A DNA stretch of 64,000 nt from Scilla litardierei (GCA_030789695.1 CM061141.1:280619871-280683870); one strand, 5' to 3'. Shown: positions 1 to 11,086, counted from the first letter of the stretch. Numbers and translations: made by a program. The notes: generated by a model from the letters alone, not told the origin.

Positions 1-723
1 GACTTTGTGAAAGGCTAACTTTAAAATTGAAATTAAGCCAAATGGCTTAATTGTTTTTCTCTCCATGGGAATTGTCCCACATTGCCCGCAACGAGATGTT
101 GAGTGCTCACTCCCTATATAAATAGGGGTGCACTCTCCTCGTTGTAAAAACACACCAGTCAACGATCGGGTAGCTCCAAATTATTGAGCAAGCTCGGTCC
201 GTGACTAAATCTCTCTCTCTACTTTCCTATTCTCTGGAGTAGTCCTAGCACGACTACGAAAGGGGTTTGGATCCGATCCGGATGTCTAAGACGCGGGTTT
301 CTTCTCAAGTGAAACTTTCTACCGCGTGTGATTGGCTCGGAGGCGAAAGCGGCTCGGGCGGATCAGTGCGAGGGTGCGAGGCGGCTCAGGGAGATCGGGT
401 CAACGCGGCTCGGCTACGAGGAGCTTCTCAAGACGGTGCGGTACATCTTGCCTGCTCCAGGGCCAAGATTCCGGGTATGTGGTTAAGCGTTTTAGCGTAA
501 TTTTAATTAGTCGCTTAGTGTAGATCCTTCTTGGAGTGGTCAGACCCACTCCAAGTCGGCATAGATCGGGCTGGGTTCTGGCTCCCCAGAGCCTAGCTAA
601 ATAGTTTAGCTAGTGTAGAAATTTTGATTTCTGGTTTTCCGCTGCGCCTTTTGTGCCTCCGTGGTCCGTCCGACTTAGGACGGATACGGATCCGAGCTCT
701 GGGGGTCCGCCAAAACCCCAACA
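1..723 (+). repeat. 5' LTR of TR-GAG-1, last 723 bp
   Basis: It ends in CAACA directly before the primer site and matches the last 722 bp of the right LTR; one difference is a G missing from the run near 702 in the right copy. A TATA box lies at 115-124. The U3 part with the GC-rich array seen in the right LTR is outside the window. The 77-codon ORF at 267-500 recurs in the right LTR but is not convincing as a gene. Confidence 0.9.
115..124 (+). promoter_or_regulatory. TATA box of the TR-GAG-1 left LTR
   Basis: TATATAAATA follows CTCCC and is followed by a short GGGG run. The same word occurs in the right LTR and, inverted, in the TR-GAG-2 LTR at 21261-21270, so it is conserved across copies whose surroundings have diverged. 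Transcription would be expected to start about 30 bp downstream. Confidence 0.75.
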
Positions 724-724
724 G

Positions 725-737
725 TGGTATCGGAGCC
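725..737 (+). other. Primer binding site (tRNA-iMet type)
   Basis: TGGTATCGGAGCC starts two bases after the LTR end. It differs by one base from the usual plant iMet primer site TGGTATCAGAGCC, which is present unchanged in TR-GAG-2 and Sirevirus-1. Confidence 0.85.
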
Positions 738-2624
738 ACGGTTATGATATAGATCTACTATAGCGATTCTTTAAATTATTAAAAATGCTTAGCCTGCATG
801 TTCAAATTTTTTTTTTAGTTTTGAAACTAATTTTGTGTCTCAAAAATTAATTTTGCAACACGAAAATTTGTTTAATTTTGGGAAAATTATTTTTATGCGA
901 TAAATCTAAAAGTAGTCTACTATGTTTTAAATACTTTGTAAATTTTTATGAGACATTAAAAATTTTAAAGGGTGTTTAAAGTTTATGTAAACTTTAGAAA
1001 ATTTTATTTTTGGAAAATTAAGAATTTTTCTTTAGTTACATAAAGTTAGAAATCTTTAAACTTTATTTGAAAGCTTCTAAAAAGGATTTCTAAAAGATTT
1101 TAAAAGAGTTTTAAAATTGTTTTAAATATGTTAATAATAGAAATAATTTTATTTCATGAGATGTAATATAAATTAATTTCTTTTACTACATAGATGTTTC
1201 TAAAATTTTTATGTGATATTTTAATTTTAGAAATAAGGTTAAAAATTTTTAAAAGGCCTAGGTTTAAAATTATTAGATAATTTTGTACGACCTAGTTTTA
1301 TGCGATAAATTTTTTTTATGAAAGCTTTAAATTTTTAATCTTTAATTTTAAGTGTTAAAATTTAGATTTGCATGTTTGTATTATGTAGATAATTTTTTTA
1401 AACTTGCAAATACCTTTTATATGTCACTAAAAATGAAACTTTCTTTTATGCCGATAAAGTTAGTTGCTTCATTTCATGTTGTATAATGTATACACAAACC
1501 TTGTTAGGTTAGCCATTAAAACATGATAGTGACATGTTATGTTTGATAAAACAAAACAACATTGAACCTAATACCTGATTAGGGTAGTCCCCTTGTTTGT
1601 AAATCATTTCATTAAATCGTTTAATTAATGATTTTCATAAAAGACAAAATGTTGAATTGTTTTATAAAATCCTAATTAGATTGGGGTAGCAAGTTGAACG
1701 TAGAACCTTATAGTTGATAAGGACTTAATAAAAGATGTTCAACCAATCTAAAAAAAATTTGAATTTTTAGGATCAACTAGTTGATAAGGATTAACTAGTT
1801 CTCTTAATTAAAAGCCATTTAGTTGTTTGGAAAACATAAGATTGATGACAACTCCTTCAATGGATCATGATGTCGGTCAATGTGCTTGGCTAAAGTTTTT
1901 GGACCAACCTAGCTAGACTGGGTAACAAGTGGTCCTGGCTTAGTCAATTCCCTGGCCGCGTCCGCTGGACCGCAAGGAGTCGATTCATGACTATGTAAGT
2001 CCATCGACTATACCTAAGTCAATACGATAATAATCTTGTTCAAGATAAATCGTAGCCCTCCTTGTTTTAGGAGTTGGCAACTGTAAGAAACATGTTCCGG
2101 TTGTTGAGCTACACTCAAGCCGTGACTTGTCAATCTTATAGAAACCGATTTCTTGATTGACATCTTAACCTGACTGAAACCGTTGTCTTATCCCTCGAGC
2201 TTCGGCGTAAGTCTAACCAAGAATGTAGTCTAAGACCTGACCCAAACCGGTGCGTCGTGCATACACCGAGCAAAGGGGCAAGTCAGGCTAGACACGAAAA
2301 CAAGGGTCCGACTAGGCTAGCCATTGTGATCCGGTTGAGCACACTCATGATCACAAATGACTAGGGGTAAAAATCGATAGGGAATCATAGTAAATATGAT
2401 TGACGACGAGTTCGTCTACCGACTGCAGAGTCGGACAACTTGTTGAGATACACTCAAGGTTGTCAGACTCACGGTAGTCGGATCCCTCTCTCACAAATAT
2501 TATTTTATAATAAATTGTTTATTATTATGGCTTTAAATAAATTTAGTGGGAGAATATAGTTTTATTAAAACCATTAAAACTATACTACGAACATATACTA
2601 ACTAAAGTATCTATAAAATACAGA
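738..2624 (+). other. TR-GAG-1 long untranslated leader
   Basis: About 1.9 kb without a credible ORF. The first 800 bases are very AT-rich with many A and T runs; the rest is more mixed. The first part is related, inverted, to 7264-8216, so it is a family feature and not later filler. I see no further genes in it. Confidence 0.7.
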
Positions 2625-3449
2625 ATGGATTCGGGACTTAGATACATGGTTGAGAAGAACGTGCTGGATGGAACGAACTACAAAGACTGGCTTAGGAACA
2701 TCAAGTTGGTCCTTTCCCTAGTCGGAATAGGATACGTACTGTTCGAGGACGCTCCAGATAAGCCGGATGAAGATTCGACCCACGAGGAAAAGGAAGCCTA
2801 CAAATTGTACCAGAGGGATGCAGAGAAGGCCAGGTGCCTTACTCTGGCTTCGATGACCAACGAGTTGCAGAGGAAGCATGAACATATGGATGTTCAAAGA
2901 ATGCTCCTCAACGCACAAGAGTTGTATGGCAAGCGATCAAGAGCTGCCAAGTTCGAGGCCACTAGCAACCTCTGGGGCACCAAGATGGGGACGGAACCCG
3001 TACAGGATCATGTTATCAAGATGATCGGGTACGTAGAGGACGCCGCCCAGTTAGGATTTATCCTGGACAATGAGATGTCCACGGACATTATCCTAAAGTC
3101 TTTGACTCCCGATTTCAAGCCTTTTATAACTGGCTTTATAATGAACAGCCTTGAGACGGATCTTCCGGGTCTCCTCAATATGCTCCGGCAGTTTGAGGAG
3201 ATTCATAAGAAGCCGGCTGCACTGGTTGTTGGCTCTGCTACTTCCGACCAGCCGAAAGGCAAAGGGAAGAAGATGCAGGTCCCACAACCTGCGAAGGCTA
3301 AGAATGGGAAGAAAAAGAACAAAGGGGCCCCGTCGAAATCTGAGTGCTTCCATTGCCACAAGATTGGCCACTGGAAGAGGAACTGCAAGATCTATCTTGC
3401 AGAGAAGAAGAAGGGGCATACTGATGCCTCTACCTCAGGTACAAATTAA
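2625..3449 (+). CDS. gag: Copia-type Gag polyprotein of TR-GAG-1
   Basis: The 274-codon product is the capsid/nucleocapsid protein that packages element RNA into cytoplasmic virus-like particles. Residues about 10-200 look like the UBN2/DUF4219 Gag family, with an N-terminal GTNYKDWLRNIKLVL block and the conserved LQxxHE-like region around residue 85. A lysine-rich stretch at about 208-238 leads to one CCHC zinc knuckle at about 241-254 (CFHCHKIGHWKRNC, spacing C-X2-C-X4-H-X4-C). The frame is intact and stops soon after the knuckle, with no fusion to protease or integrase. The ATG at 2625 is the first in frame and fits the family start. Retention of only gag suggests cis or trans use of Gag while pol comes from an autonomous relative. 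Confidence 0.85.
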   Translation: MDSGLRYMVEKNVLDGTNYKDWLRNIKLVLSLVGIGYVLFEDAPDKPDEDSTHEEKEAYKLYQRDAEKARCLTLASMTNELQRKHEHMDVQRMLLNAQELYGKRSRAAKFEATSNLWGTKMGTEPVQDHVIKMIGYVEDAAQLGFILDNEMSTDIILKSLTPDFKPFITGFIMNSLETDLPGLLNMLRQFEEIHKKPAALVVGSATSDQPKGKGKKMQVPQPAKAKNGKKKNKGAPSKSECFHCHKIGHWKRNCKIYLAEKKKGHTDASTSGTN

Positions 3450-4690
3450 AATTCAATTAAATGCAATCATTTCCATTCATATAGTATGAGATACTTATAG
3501 ACATCTGTGTACTGTATACAGGTGGCTGATAAGAACTGGAGATTAGAGAAGCACGGAGATCGGTCGGCAATTAAAGCAACAGTTGCTGCTGGGACCGCTC
3601 AAAGACTTCTGGAGACGCTGATAGTGATGGAGATGATATTTTTCTTATTTGAATAAAATGTATCATCTTTAAGGATCGAAAACAATGAATGAGTGCTTTG
3701 CACTCAAAGTTTATTTTTGATAAACAAATGAAGGTTCCTTTTATGAACCCGTTGTTTTGGAATGAATGTCTCGATTGTTGCAATTGAAATTGAATTGGCT
3801 CAAATTCTGTGGATGTGACTTTTCTGTGATGGTTGCGTATATTTTCGAATAATGATGTATAGCTTCGATAATATTGATTTTGAAGCTGACTAAATGTCTG
3901 AAGTCAATCAGTAGTTAAGTATAGGTTCCAGGGGGCGTATAAATTGTGTGCAATCACAATAAATACGCATATCAATATTAACTCGTGATTAACTGCATTT
4001 AGTTATTAAAAGAGTTAATACTAAATGTGGTTAAAGGAATAAGTACAGTGTAGGACGTTTTGATTGAACGAGTCAATGTCAAGTTTCCTTAAAACGATCT
4101 TGACTTGACTCATTCGTCAAACCGAATCTGACACTTGTGCATTCCATCTAAAGCACTTACCAAATGGTTATATTTTGCACATAAACCTAAATATGATTTA
4201 GATATTATGTTAAAGAAATTTGACCAGGTAATTCTTAAAGTCAGTGGGAGCGAGCTCATATACTTAGTTCCGTTTTTCGGACTAAGTAAAAAGGATTTTT
4301 CACTTTAATGAATCTTCTATATAAATCATTAAGTCAAAATTGTTTTGATTTAATAGTATATATGTAGAGACTTAGGGCGTCAAAAGTGTACTTGACATAT
4401 TGACACAATAAAGTGGAGTGAGCTAGAACTGACTTACGGAAATGTAAGACCCCACATCTAAATAGTATAAGCTAACTGTTAGCTATACAAAGTTAGGAAA
4501 ATTGATCCATATCATTTTTCCAAAGGATCAACCCTGTGTGATCAAGAGATGTAATTTCAATCCATTAAAATTCGTTGTAGATACTTATTAGTAGAACCAT
4601 TCTTAGGTTTGCCATATCAAATGTCAAAGTGACTGATATGCTATAACGGCATGAGATACCGAGATAAATAGCCTAAGTGCAAGTGGGAGA
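3450..4690 (+). other. TR-GAG-1 3' untranslated region with polypurine tract
   Basis: I find no pol motif here. The region is AT-rich and contains only short ORFs in the wrong strand. It ends in AAGTGGGAGA at 4681-4690, the polypurine tract that primes plus-strand synthesis just before the LTR start TGTCGG. A similar purine word with GTGGGAGC lies near 4243. Confidence 0.7.
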
Positions 4691-6002
4691 TGTCGGAAGA
4701 TATATGCCCATAAGGCAATTTATCTTGATTATACGTCTTGTTCATACCGTATATGGTACGTATTATTCTAAGTATAAAATCGTTTGTATTAATATACTTG
4801 GATAATATCCATAGACTTAGAGTTAGGTCCTTACATATCTAGATGAGATCTCGATTATGAGTAAGTAAGAGACCGAATAGAAACGTAAGTCTAAAACGGT
4901 TCGTGATCATAGATGTGTCGAGAACTGGATATCGACACATCGGATAGATCACTGTGTCTTCGCCTTACATCGGGTAATGATGATCTCATAGTCATTCGAC
5001 TTGCTGAAGTCGGAGACGAGACACAGGTGCTCATTGGAGAATGAGTTCACTGAACGACCAAGTTAGAGTTATTAAATGGTTAACTTTAATGATCTGTCTT
5101 CAATAACTCTAGGGTGATGATAGGTTAGTTGATCCTTAAGACCTGAAGTCATCTGTATAAACCTGTGAACGGACGGTGTAGCTTAGACCCATGATCTAGC
5201 TTCGAGGACCAGTCCTGATGAAAGATCTTAGGTTGGGTTGCACCAGAAGCTCTCTAGGTGAGTAAGTGACTAAGATGGGATTCGTCACTTCCATTAAAGG
5301 GAAGTTAGTGTTATAGGCTCAGTACGGTCTTTATGTTAATCCTCGGCCGGGGTACGTTGCAAGTAGTACAACGTGTATACAATAAAGACCGCCGTATACT
5401 GACCAATGTTGTCTAATGGGGTTGACAGAAAACCATACCCTAGGCCACCATCAAACACAGTCTTGACGAAGGGATTTTTGCTAACGGAATTCATCACTGA
5501 CACAGCCAATGCAAACCCTATGATACTTTTGTCAAAGGGTCGATCACGTTATGATGACTCTGAAACAGGGACGACAGCTACTGCTCGTAGTGACCGTCGT
5601 CTAGGGGTTTCGAGCCCCAACCTGTAGTAAGGTCAGGCTGTAGGGTCTCACACCGAGTAGTACTCGTGTCTTAGTAATAGGAATATAGAATAGAGAGAAA
5701 TGTCATTTGATGATATTCACAAGTTAAGTTGTGAAAGTTAGTCGCAATAGCAATAGGGACATAACGTTGCATTAGATGCTAACTTTAACTAAACGTGTTG
5801 TAAATTAGTTACGACGAATTTAGTAGGAACAAACTTGTTGGAAAGGGTTACCTGGATGACGGGATCGTCCCGGTCTAAACACAGGTTCAAACCGTGTCCA
5901 AATCGGAGCTCAAACGAGCCCAGAAACGCAGAAAGAGTTCAAGGGGAAGTGGGTTAGACCCACCGGGCCAAGAGGGCCCATGTGCAAGGGCAAAACGGGC
6001 GC

Positions 6003-6329
6003 GGCCCGCTGCAGCAGCGGGCATGGCCCGCTGTGTGCAGCGGGCGGGCGCCCGCTGCATTAGCGGGCGTGGCCCGCTGCACAGCGGGCCAGCGCCCGCT
6101 GATGCAGCGGGCATGGCCCGCTGCACGCAGCGGGCCAGCGCCCGCTGCAAGCGGGCGCAGACCGCTGCACAGCGGGCCCGCGCCCGCTTGTGCAGCGGGC
6201 GCAGCCCGCTGCTTGCAGCGGGCCAGCGCCCGCTGCTTGCAGCGGGCGCCCGCCCGTTGCAGCAGCGGGCGGGTGGCCCGCCCTTCCCCCCTTGGGCGGG
6301 CGCGCCCGCTAAGTCTAGCGGGCGCGCCC
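6003..6329 (+). repeat. GC-rich hairpin array in TR-GAG-1 U3
   Basis: About eleven inverted repeats built on GCCCGCTGC / GCAGCGGGC, period near 30 bp, with loops of 0-6 bases (for example the loop at CTGCAGCAG). The last unit has a different stem: a 14-bp arm GGGCGCGCCCGCTA at 6298-6311, loop AGTC, and its exact complement at 6316-6329. GC content contrasts sharply with the AT-rich neighbours. All six frames are open here only because the word lacks stop codons. Confidence 0.85.
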
Positions 6330-6655
6330 GCAACTTAAGTCAATTAGGGTTTTTAGAAACCCTAATGACTGCTACGAATTTTGAGAAATTGCTAAACTTT
6401 GAGCAATTGTTTGAGGGGTCAAACGAAGTCGAAATTCGTCGCCGTCAGTTCCTACACGTTCACCATTCCAAGCTCTTCTGATTGATAGCTTGTTTGGTGT
6501 CTGAAGTTTAGTATGTGAGGAGAATTAATTCGTTAAAGTTTGACTTTGTGAAAGGCTAACTTTAAAATTGAAATTAAGCCAAATGGCTTAATTGTTTTTC
6601 TCTTCATGGGAATTGTCCCACATTACCCGCAACGAGATGTTGAGTGCTCACTCCC

Positions 6656-6665
6656 TATATAAATA
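6656..6665 (+). promoter_or_regulatory. TATA box of the TR-GAG-1 right LTR
   Basis: Same TATATAAATA as in the left LTR, about 330 bp downstream of the GC-rich array. Confidence 0.75.
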
Positions 6666-7263
6666 GGGGTGCACTCTCCTCGTTGTAAAAACACACCAGT
6701 CAACGATCGGGTAGCTCCAAATTATTGAGCAAGCTCGGTCCGCGACTAAATCTCTCTCTCTACTTTCCTATTCTCTGGAGTAGTCCTAGCACGACTACGA
6801 AAGGGGTTTGGATCCGATCCGGATGTCTAAGACGCGGGTTTCTTCTCAAGTGAAACTTTCTACCGCGTGTGATCGGCTCGGAGGCGAAAGCGGCTCGGGC
6901 GGATCAGTGCGAGGGTGCGAGGCGGCTCAGGGAGATCGGGTCAACGCGGCTCGGCTACGAGGAGCTTCTCAAGACGGTGCGGTACATCTTGCCTGCTCCA
7001 GGGCCAAGATTCCGGGTATGTGGTTAAGCGTTTTAGCGTAATTTTAATTAGTCGCTTAGTGTAGATCCTTCTTGGAGTGGTCAGACCCACTCCAAGTCGG
7101 CATAGATCGGGCTGGGTTCTGGCTCCCCAGAGCCTAGCTAAATAGTTTAGCTAGTGTAGAAATTTTGATTTCTGGTTTTCTGCTGCGCCTTTTGTGCCTC
7201 CGTGGTCCGTCCGACTTAGGACGGATACGGATCCGAGCTCTGGGGTCCGCCAAAATCCCAACA

Positions 7264-8216
7264 TGACATAGACTAAAAGGCTTTTATTAACAACTAATTA
7301 ATCCTATCAACTAGTTGAATCCTTAAATTCAAAATTTTAGGATTTGTTTAATAACTTTTATTAAATCCTTATCAACTATAAGGTTTACGTGCTATCCTAA
7401 TCGTTATTAGGATTTTAATAAATTTATTAACAATGCTAAAAGCGTAGTCCTTTAATGAGAATTAATTTATTAGAATTAAAATTCATTAAAGGGACTACCC
7501 TGCTCAGGAATTAGGTCTTGGAGTGTTGTTAATGTTTTATTAAAACATAGCATGTCATTAGAATTTATCTCATAAATTTTAACGAGTTCTTTAATGGCTA
7601 ACCTAAGAGGTTGTCTTGTGTTATCAAATAAGGGACAAGATGTCATAGCCAATAACATAGTGTTACACTAATTTTATCGCATAAAATAAAAGCGTATAAC
7701 TATTTAACAATTAAATAGACTAATGTTTATCAAATAAACAAGTTTAGCATGCATACTTACATTTAACATTTAAATTTAAAATGTGAGTTTTAAAACATTT
7801 TATTTTATCTCATAAAAATAATTACTTGTTTTAAAAGATCATCAAATTTGCATGCTACTAAAAATATTTATCGCGTAAAAATTTTAAAACTTTTAAAATC
7901 AGTTTTAAAAGTATCACATAAATTTAAAACATCATTTTAAAAAATTTCATGCTTAAAAATTTATCATATAAAATTTTTAAAAATCTAAAATTATTTTAAA
8001 TTTATCGCATAAATTTAAAGAAACATTTTCAAAAGGGCTTCTAAAACACTTTTAAAAAAATTATCTCATAACTTTAAAACATTTTATAAGCCATCTAAAA
8101 ATATTTTAAAATTATCTCATAACTTTAAAACATTTTAAAAGTATTTTAAAAAGCATTTCAATGTTTAATAAAATCGCAGTGCTAGATCGTTACGCAAACC
8201 TAGGCTCTGATACCAC
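7264..8216 (-). mobile_element. TR-GAG-2 leader, minus strand, cut by TR-GAG-1
   Basis: Between the TR-GAG-1 LTR end and a minus-strand primer site lies AT-rich sequence related, inverted, to the TR-GAG-1 leader: the same runs of A and T and the repeated ACTAGTTGATAAGG words. No credible ORF is present. The rest of TR-GAG-2 (gag and 3' LTR) would lie upstream of the window beyond the TR-GAG-1 insertion. Confidence 0.7.
8203..8215 (-). other. Primer binding site of TR-GAG-2
   Basis: GGCTCTGATACCA on the plus strand is the exact complement of the plant iMet primer site. It lies one base inside the minus-strand LTR boundary at 8216/8217. Confidence 0.85.
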
Positions 8217-8373
8217 TGAAGGGTGTTCTGGGACCCTTAGAGCACAAAAAACTCTATTACCGTCCTAAGTCGGACGGAACATAGACATAAAAAGTATGCA
8301 ACGAAAAAATTGACATTATGTTAATCTAATTAACATGCAGTTAAACAATTTAACTTAGCCCTAAGGTACATGA
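8217..8373 (-). repeat. TR-GAG-2 5' LTR, inner fragment
   Basis: It starts TGAAGGGTG and contains CCTAAGTCGGACGG, the inverse of the word near the end of the TR-GAG-1 LTR. It is cut at 8373 by Sirevirus-1 and resumes at 20796. Confidence 0.8.
8369..8373. repeat. Target site duplication CATGA, left copy
   Basis: CATGA directly before the Sirevirus-1 terminus TGTAATG; repeated exactly at 20791-20795. Confidence 0.9.
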
Positions 8374-9113
8374 TGTAATGCCCTACCAGCTACTGCACAA
8401 GTACTAGAGGGGGGGTGAATAGTACTTTAAAATAATAAGGCGTATTATTCCAAATTAAATTGCACACAACTACCAAATCAATTTGCGGAAGCTTAAATTG
8501 AATGACAACACAAAATTAACAATGCTAACAAACGATGTTAATGGGTTCGGATCCACCCAAGTCTCCCCGACTTGTTCCCGGTGATCCTACGTCCCAACCA
8601 CCCGGATCCCTTCCGGATACTTGAGTTAGAAACCCTAACTCAAGATTTCCACTATGAATATCTTGTGAAAAACCTTCACAAGATCAAATCATACATGCAA
8701 TAGCAAACGTGAATCCCACAACCCGGGATCACAACCTTCTCTCACAACCGAGAGAATCACAAAGCAATATTAAAGAGTTTAATATGAAATAAACAAGCTT
8801 ACCACAAAATCCTATACCTTGAGTTTTTCTTACCCAATAGGTGGAATGAAGGATTTGAGGAAGATGAAGTTACCAAACCCTAGCACCAAGGAAATGAGCA
8901 GCAATGGGTGCCTAGGGATGATTTGGAAACTTGAATCAAGCAATAGCTTGAAGAGCTCACCAAGAACAAGCTTCTCTCTAGATCTAGAAATGAGAGAGAA
9001 TGGGTTTCTTGTGAGGAAGAGAGCTTTAGATTTGAGGGAGAATAGCTATCTCTTTAGAACTCAATGAATCTCTTAATGGCAGCTCTATTGAAGATAGAAA
9101 TGACCTAGGTTCG

Positions 9114-9121
9114 TATTTATA
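9114..9121 (-). promoter_or_regulatory. TATA box of Sirevirus-1 3' LTR
   Basis: TATAAATA on the minus strand, about 55 bp downstream of the last hairpin unit. It is identical in the other LTR at 19789-19796. Confidence 0.65.
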
Positions 9122-9176
9122 GGGTCCCATAAAAACAAGTTAGGTCAATCTCCAACGGAAAGAATTCTGTGAGAAT

Positions 9177-9713
9177 TAGTCGGTCAAAGAACACTCACTG
9201 ACCGACTAGTTCATCAACTAGTCGGTCAGTCACAAAGCATGGACCGACTAAGAGCAGATCTGAGAAGAGATAGAATTTCAGACCTAGAAAACTAGTCGGT
9301 CCAAGAACACTGTCTGACCGACTAGTTTCACAACTAGTCGGTCATCCAATGAACGTAGACCGACTAAGAGGCAAAACAACATAGTCTGAAGGCAAGTTGA
9401 CTTAGTCGGTCCAAGAACAAAAGTTGACCGACTAGATTGTCAACTAGTCGGTCATCAAACGTTCTTAGACCGACTAACGGTAAACAGTAGCTTAGGAGAA
9501 TTTTAGAGTGAACAGTAAGTCTCAACTAGTCGGTCAAAGAAGCATCACTGACCGACTAGTTCACAAACTAGTCGGTCGGTGAGTCAACGTAGACCGACTA
9601 ACTGTAAACAGTAAAGTCCAAGAATTTAAGGAATCAAACTAGTCGGTCCAAGAACAGTTGCCGACCGACTAGATCACCATCTAGTCGGTCAATACTTGTT
9701 CTTGTACCAACTA
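9177..9713 (-). repeat. Five-unit long-hairpin array in Sirevirus-1 3' LTR
   Basis: Units at 9177-9250, 9291-9366, 9403-9476, 9525-9600 and 9638-9713, spaced 112-122 bp. Each has the order TAGTCGGTC, spacer, GACCGACTAG, 4-8 nt loop, CTAGTCGGTC, spacer, GACCGACTA. The inner stem is up to 12 bp (GACCGACTAGTT at 9200-9211 against its complement at 9216-9227, loop CATC). In the fifth unit the inner arms end in AGAT and ATCT instead of AGTT and AACT, a paired change. Several left and right spacers are also partly complementary. Confidence 0.9.
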
Positions 9714-10115
9714 ACATGCACAATAAAGTCCGAATCGAAGCGCGACGCTTCGAGGAAGTTAGAATGAACTTGTGCAAGGATCCTAGAGCTACGAAATGAG
9801 CGTAATGAAGATAGAAACGTAAGATATACTCAAGGCTTAACATTCTATCAATCGAATCTAAAAGACTATAAATAAAACCTTAATAAACGGTCTTCGATAG
9901 CTTCGATTGAATCTTCATATTTTCCAAAGCGTCGCAAGAGCTTCAACGAAGCTTTAGGCATGAATATGAGCTTTGGAAAGTGTTGAGATGTCGCTTTGAA
10001 TGTTCACGTGAAATTGGCGACGATCTCCAATACTGCGCTCACAAATTGTTAGTTCATGAATTATTTATGTTTGCTCATCATCCAAAACCAAATCCGGGGA
10101 GTCCAATATTCAACA

Positions 10116-10415
10116 TTCTCCCCCTTTTTGGTGATGACAAACCAACATAAATAATAATCAAAGATAATAATTCAAATGTAAAATACTTACTCCCCCTGCA
10201 TTGATGACACGTTAATTCCAAAATGAATATAAATGAATTGCATCAAGCAGACGAGTAAGAGAAATAAAATGAATTGATTTTTGAAATATCGGATTTTGAA
10301 AATCCTTATATGTATCTTAACTCCCCCTGAATCTAACATATCAAACTAGATTCTTGGAAATTGAGTTAAATTTTCATTTGCGCTATTTTATTATCATTAT
10401 CTCTCCCCCTTTGGC
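10116..10415 (-). other. Sirevirus-1 polypurine tract and repeated PPT-like words
   Basis: The working PPT abuts the LTR (TTCTCCCCCTTTTTGG from 10116). CTCCCCCT-type words recur at about 10191, 10321 and 10401. The same four words in the same order lie at 45051, 45124, 45252 and 45334 in Sirevirus-2. Multiple PPT copies are a described Sirevirus feature. Confidence 0.75.
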
Positions 10416-11086
10416 ATTATCCCAAAAATGGGGGGCATACAACGACAACAATTAGGAAATGTAAAATCCAACATCGGGAGTCGTAGACAAAGGCAATGGA
10501 CCAACTTGACACCAAGGGAAAAATTGTGGAAATCAAAACAAGGTGTGCCAAATTTTCCATTATCAAAAAAAGAAAAAATCAAAATCATCAAAAACACCAA
10601 ATCATTATTCATTTCTTGAATAAAGAAACATACTCTTCAATATTCAATATTCTTGGTTAATTTTGTGCATGGAAAACAATTCTATAAAATTACAGAATTT
10701 AAATCCATTTAACCAAGTTTTTATGCGTCGAGCGACGAAATCACATTTCAAATATATTCAACGAATATTAAAAATTTGCACGACGAATAAAAGACAAAGT
10801 GAACGATGATGAACATATATATATATATATAGACAACATGAGTACATCCAAAAAGATATCACATCGAATATATGAGGTACATCATATGAAGTGAGACACA
10901 TCATCTATAAAAACAACAAAAAATACATCATCATTATCAACATCGTCATATCATAAAATCCAACACCGACAACCAGAAAGCACAAAAAAAATACATCAAA
11001 GCATCTCTCAACCCCATCCTAACCCAAAACACTCTCACTAAAAATATATCATCCAAAGCGTATATGGAGAGTCCTCGGAACAACGA
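10416..11086 (-). other. Sirevirus-1 3' UTR
   Basis: Non-coding, A-rich sequence between ORF3 and the PPT cluster. It holds a short (AT)n run at about 10814-10831 and a GTCGAGCGACGAA word also present near 45645 in Sirevirus-2. Nothing else is recognisable. Confidence 0.6.

Larger units (their letters stand above)
1..7263 (+). mobile_element. TR-GAG-1, gag-only non-autonomous Copia-type LTR retrotransposon (left LTR cut by window edge)
   Basis: Positions 1-723 recur at 6542-7263 with very few differences, marking the end of the left LTR and the end of the right LTR. An iMet-type primer site follows the left copy. A single gag ORF lies inside, and a polypurine tract at 4681-4690 precedes the right LTR. 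No protease, integrase, reverse transcriptase or RNase H can be read between 3450 and 4690, so the element must use proteins made in trans. This matches the class known as TR-GAG. It lies inside the leader of a related element in the opposite orientation (7264-8216). The 3' flank begins TGACA; its TSD partner would lie upstream of the window. Confidence 0.85.
4691..7263 (+). repeat. 3' LTR of TR-GAG-1 (2573 bp)
   Basis: It runs from TGTCGGAAGA after the polypurine tract to CCCAACA. It includes a GC-rich inverted-repeat array (6003-6329) and a TATA box (6656-6665). It is homologous along most of its length, inverted, to the TR-GAG-2 LTR, including the block around 5590-5660. Very high identity to the visible part of the left LTR indicates a fairly recent insertion. 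Confidence 0.85.
8374..10115 (-). repeat. Sirevirus-1 3' LTR
   Basis: Runs TGTAATGCCC to CAACA on the plus strand. On the element strand U3 starts at 10115; five hairpins occupy 9713-9177 and the TATA box follows at 9121-9114, leaving about 700 bp of R/U5. The seven-G run near 8409 has eight Gs in the other copy. Confidence 0.92.

Noticed and set aside
267..500. 77-codon ORF in both TR-GAG-1 LTRs (also 6808-7041)
   Set aside because: Conserved only because LTR copies are near identical; the TR-GAG-2 LTR does not keep it and it resembles no known family.
5887..6481. Long open frames on both strands over the GC array
   Set aside because: Several frames are open together because the repeated GC word lacks stops. 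Products are low-complexity Ala/Arg/Pro and one frame is antisense.
8819..9067. 82-codon ORF antisense to Sirevirus-1 in both LTRs
   Set aside because: Not kept in the Sirevirus-2 LTR at the homologous place; antisense to element transcription.
9177..9713. CRISPR-like regularly spaced repeats
   Set aside because: Repeats are inverted in pairs, period about 113 bp, inside plant LTRs, and the spacers are complementary to each other. No cas gene or leader.
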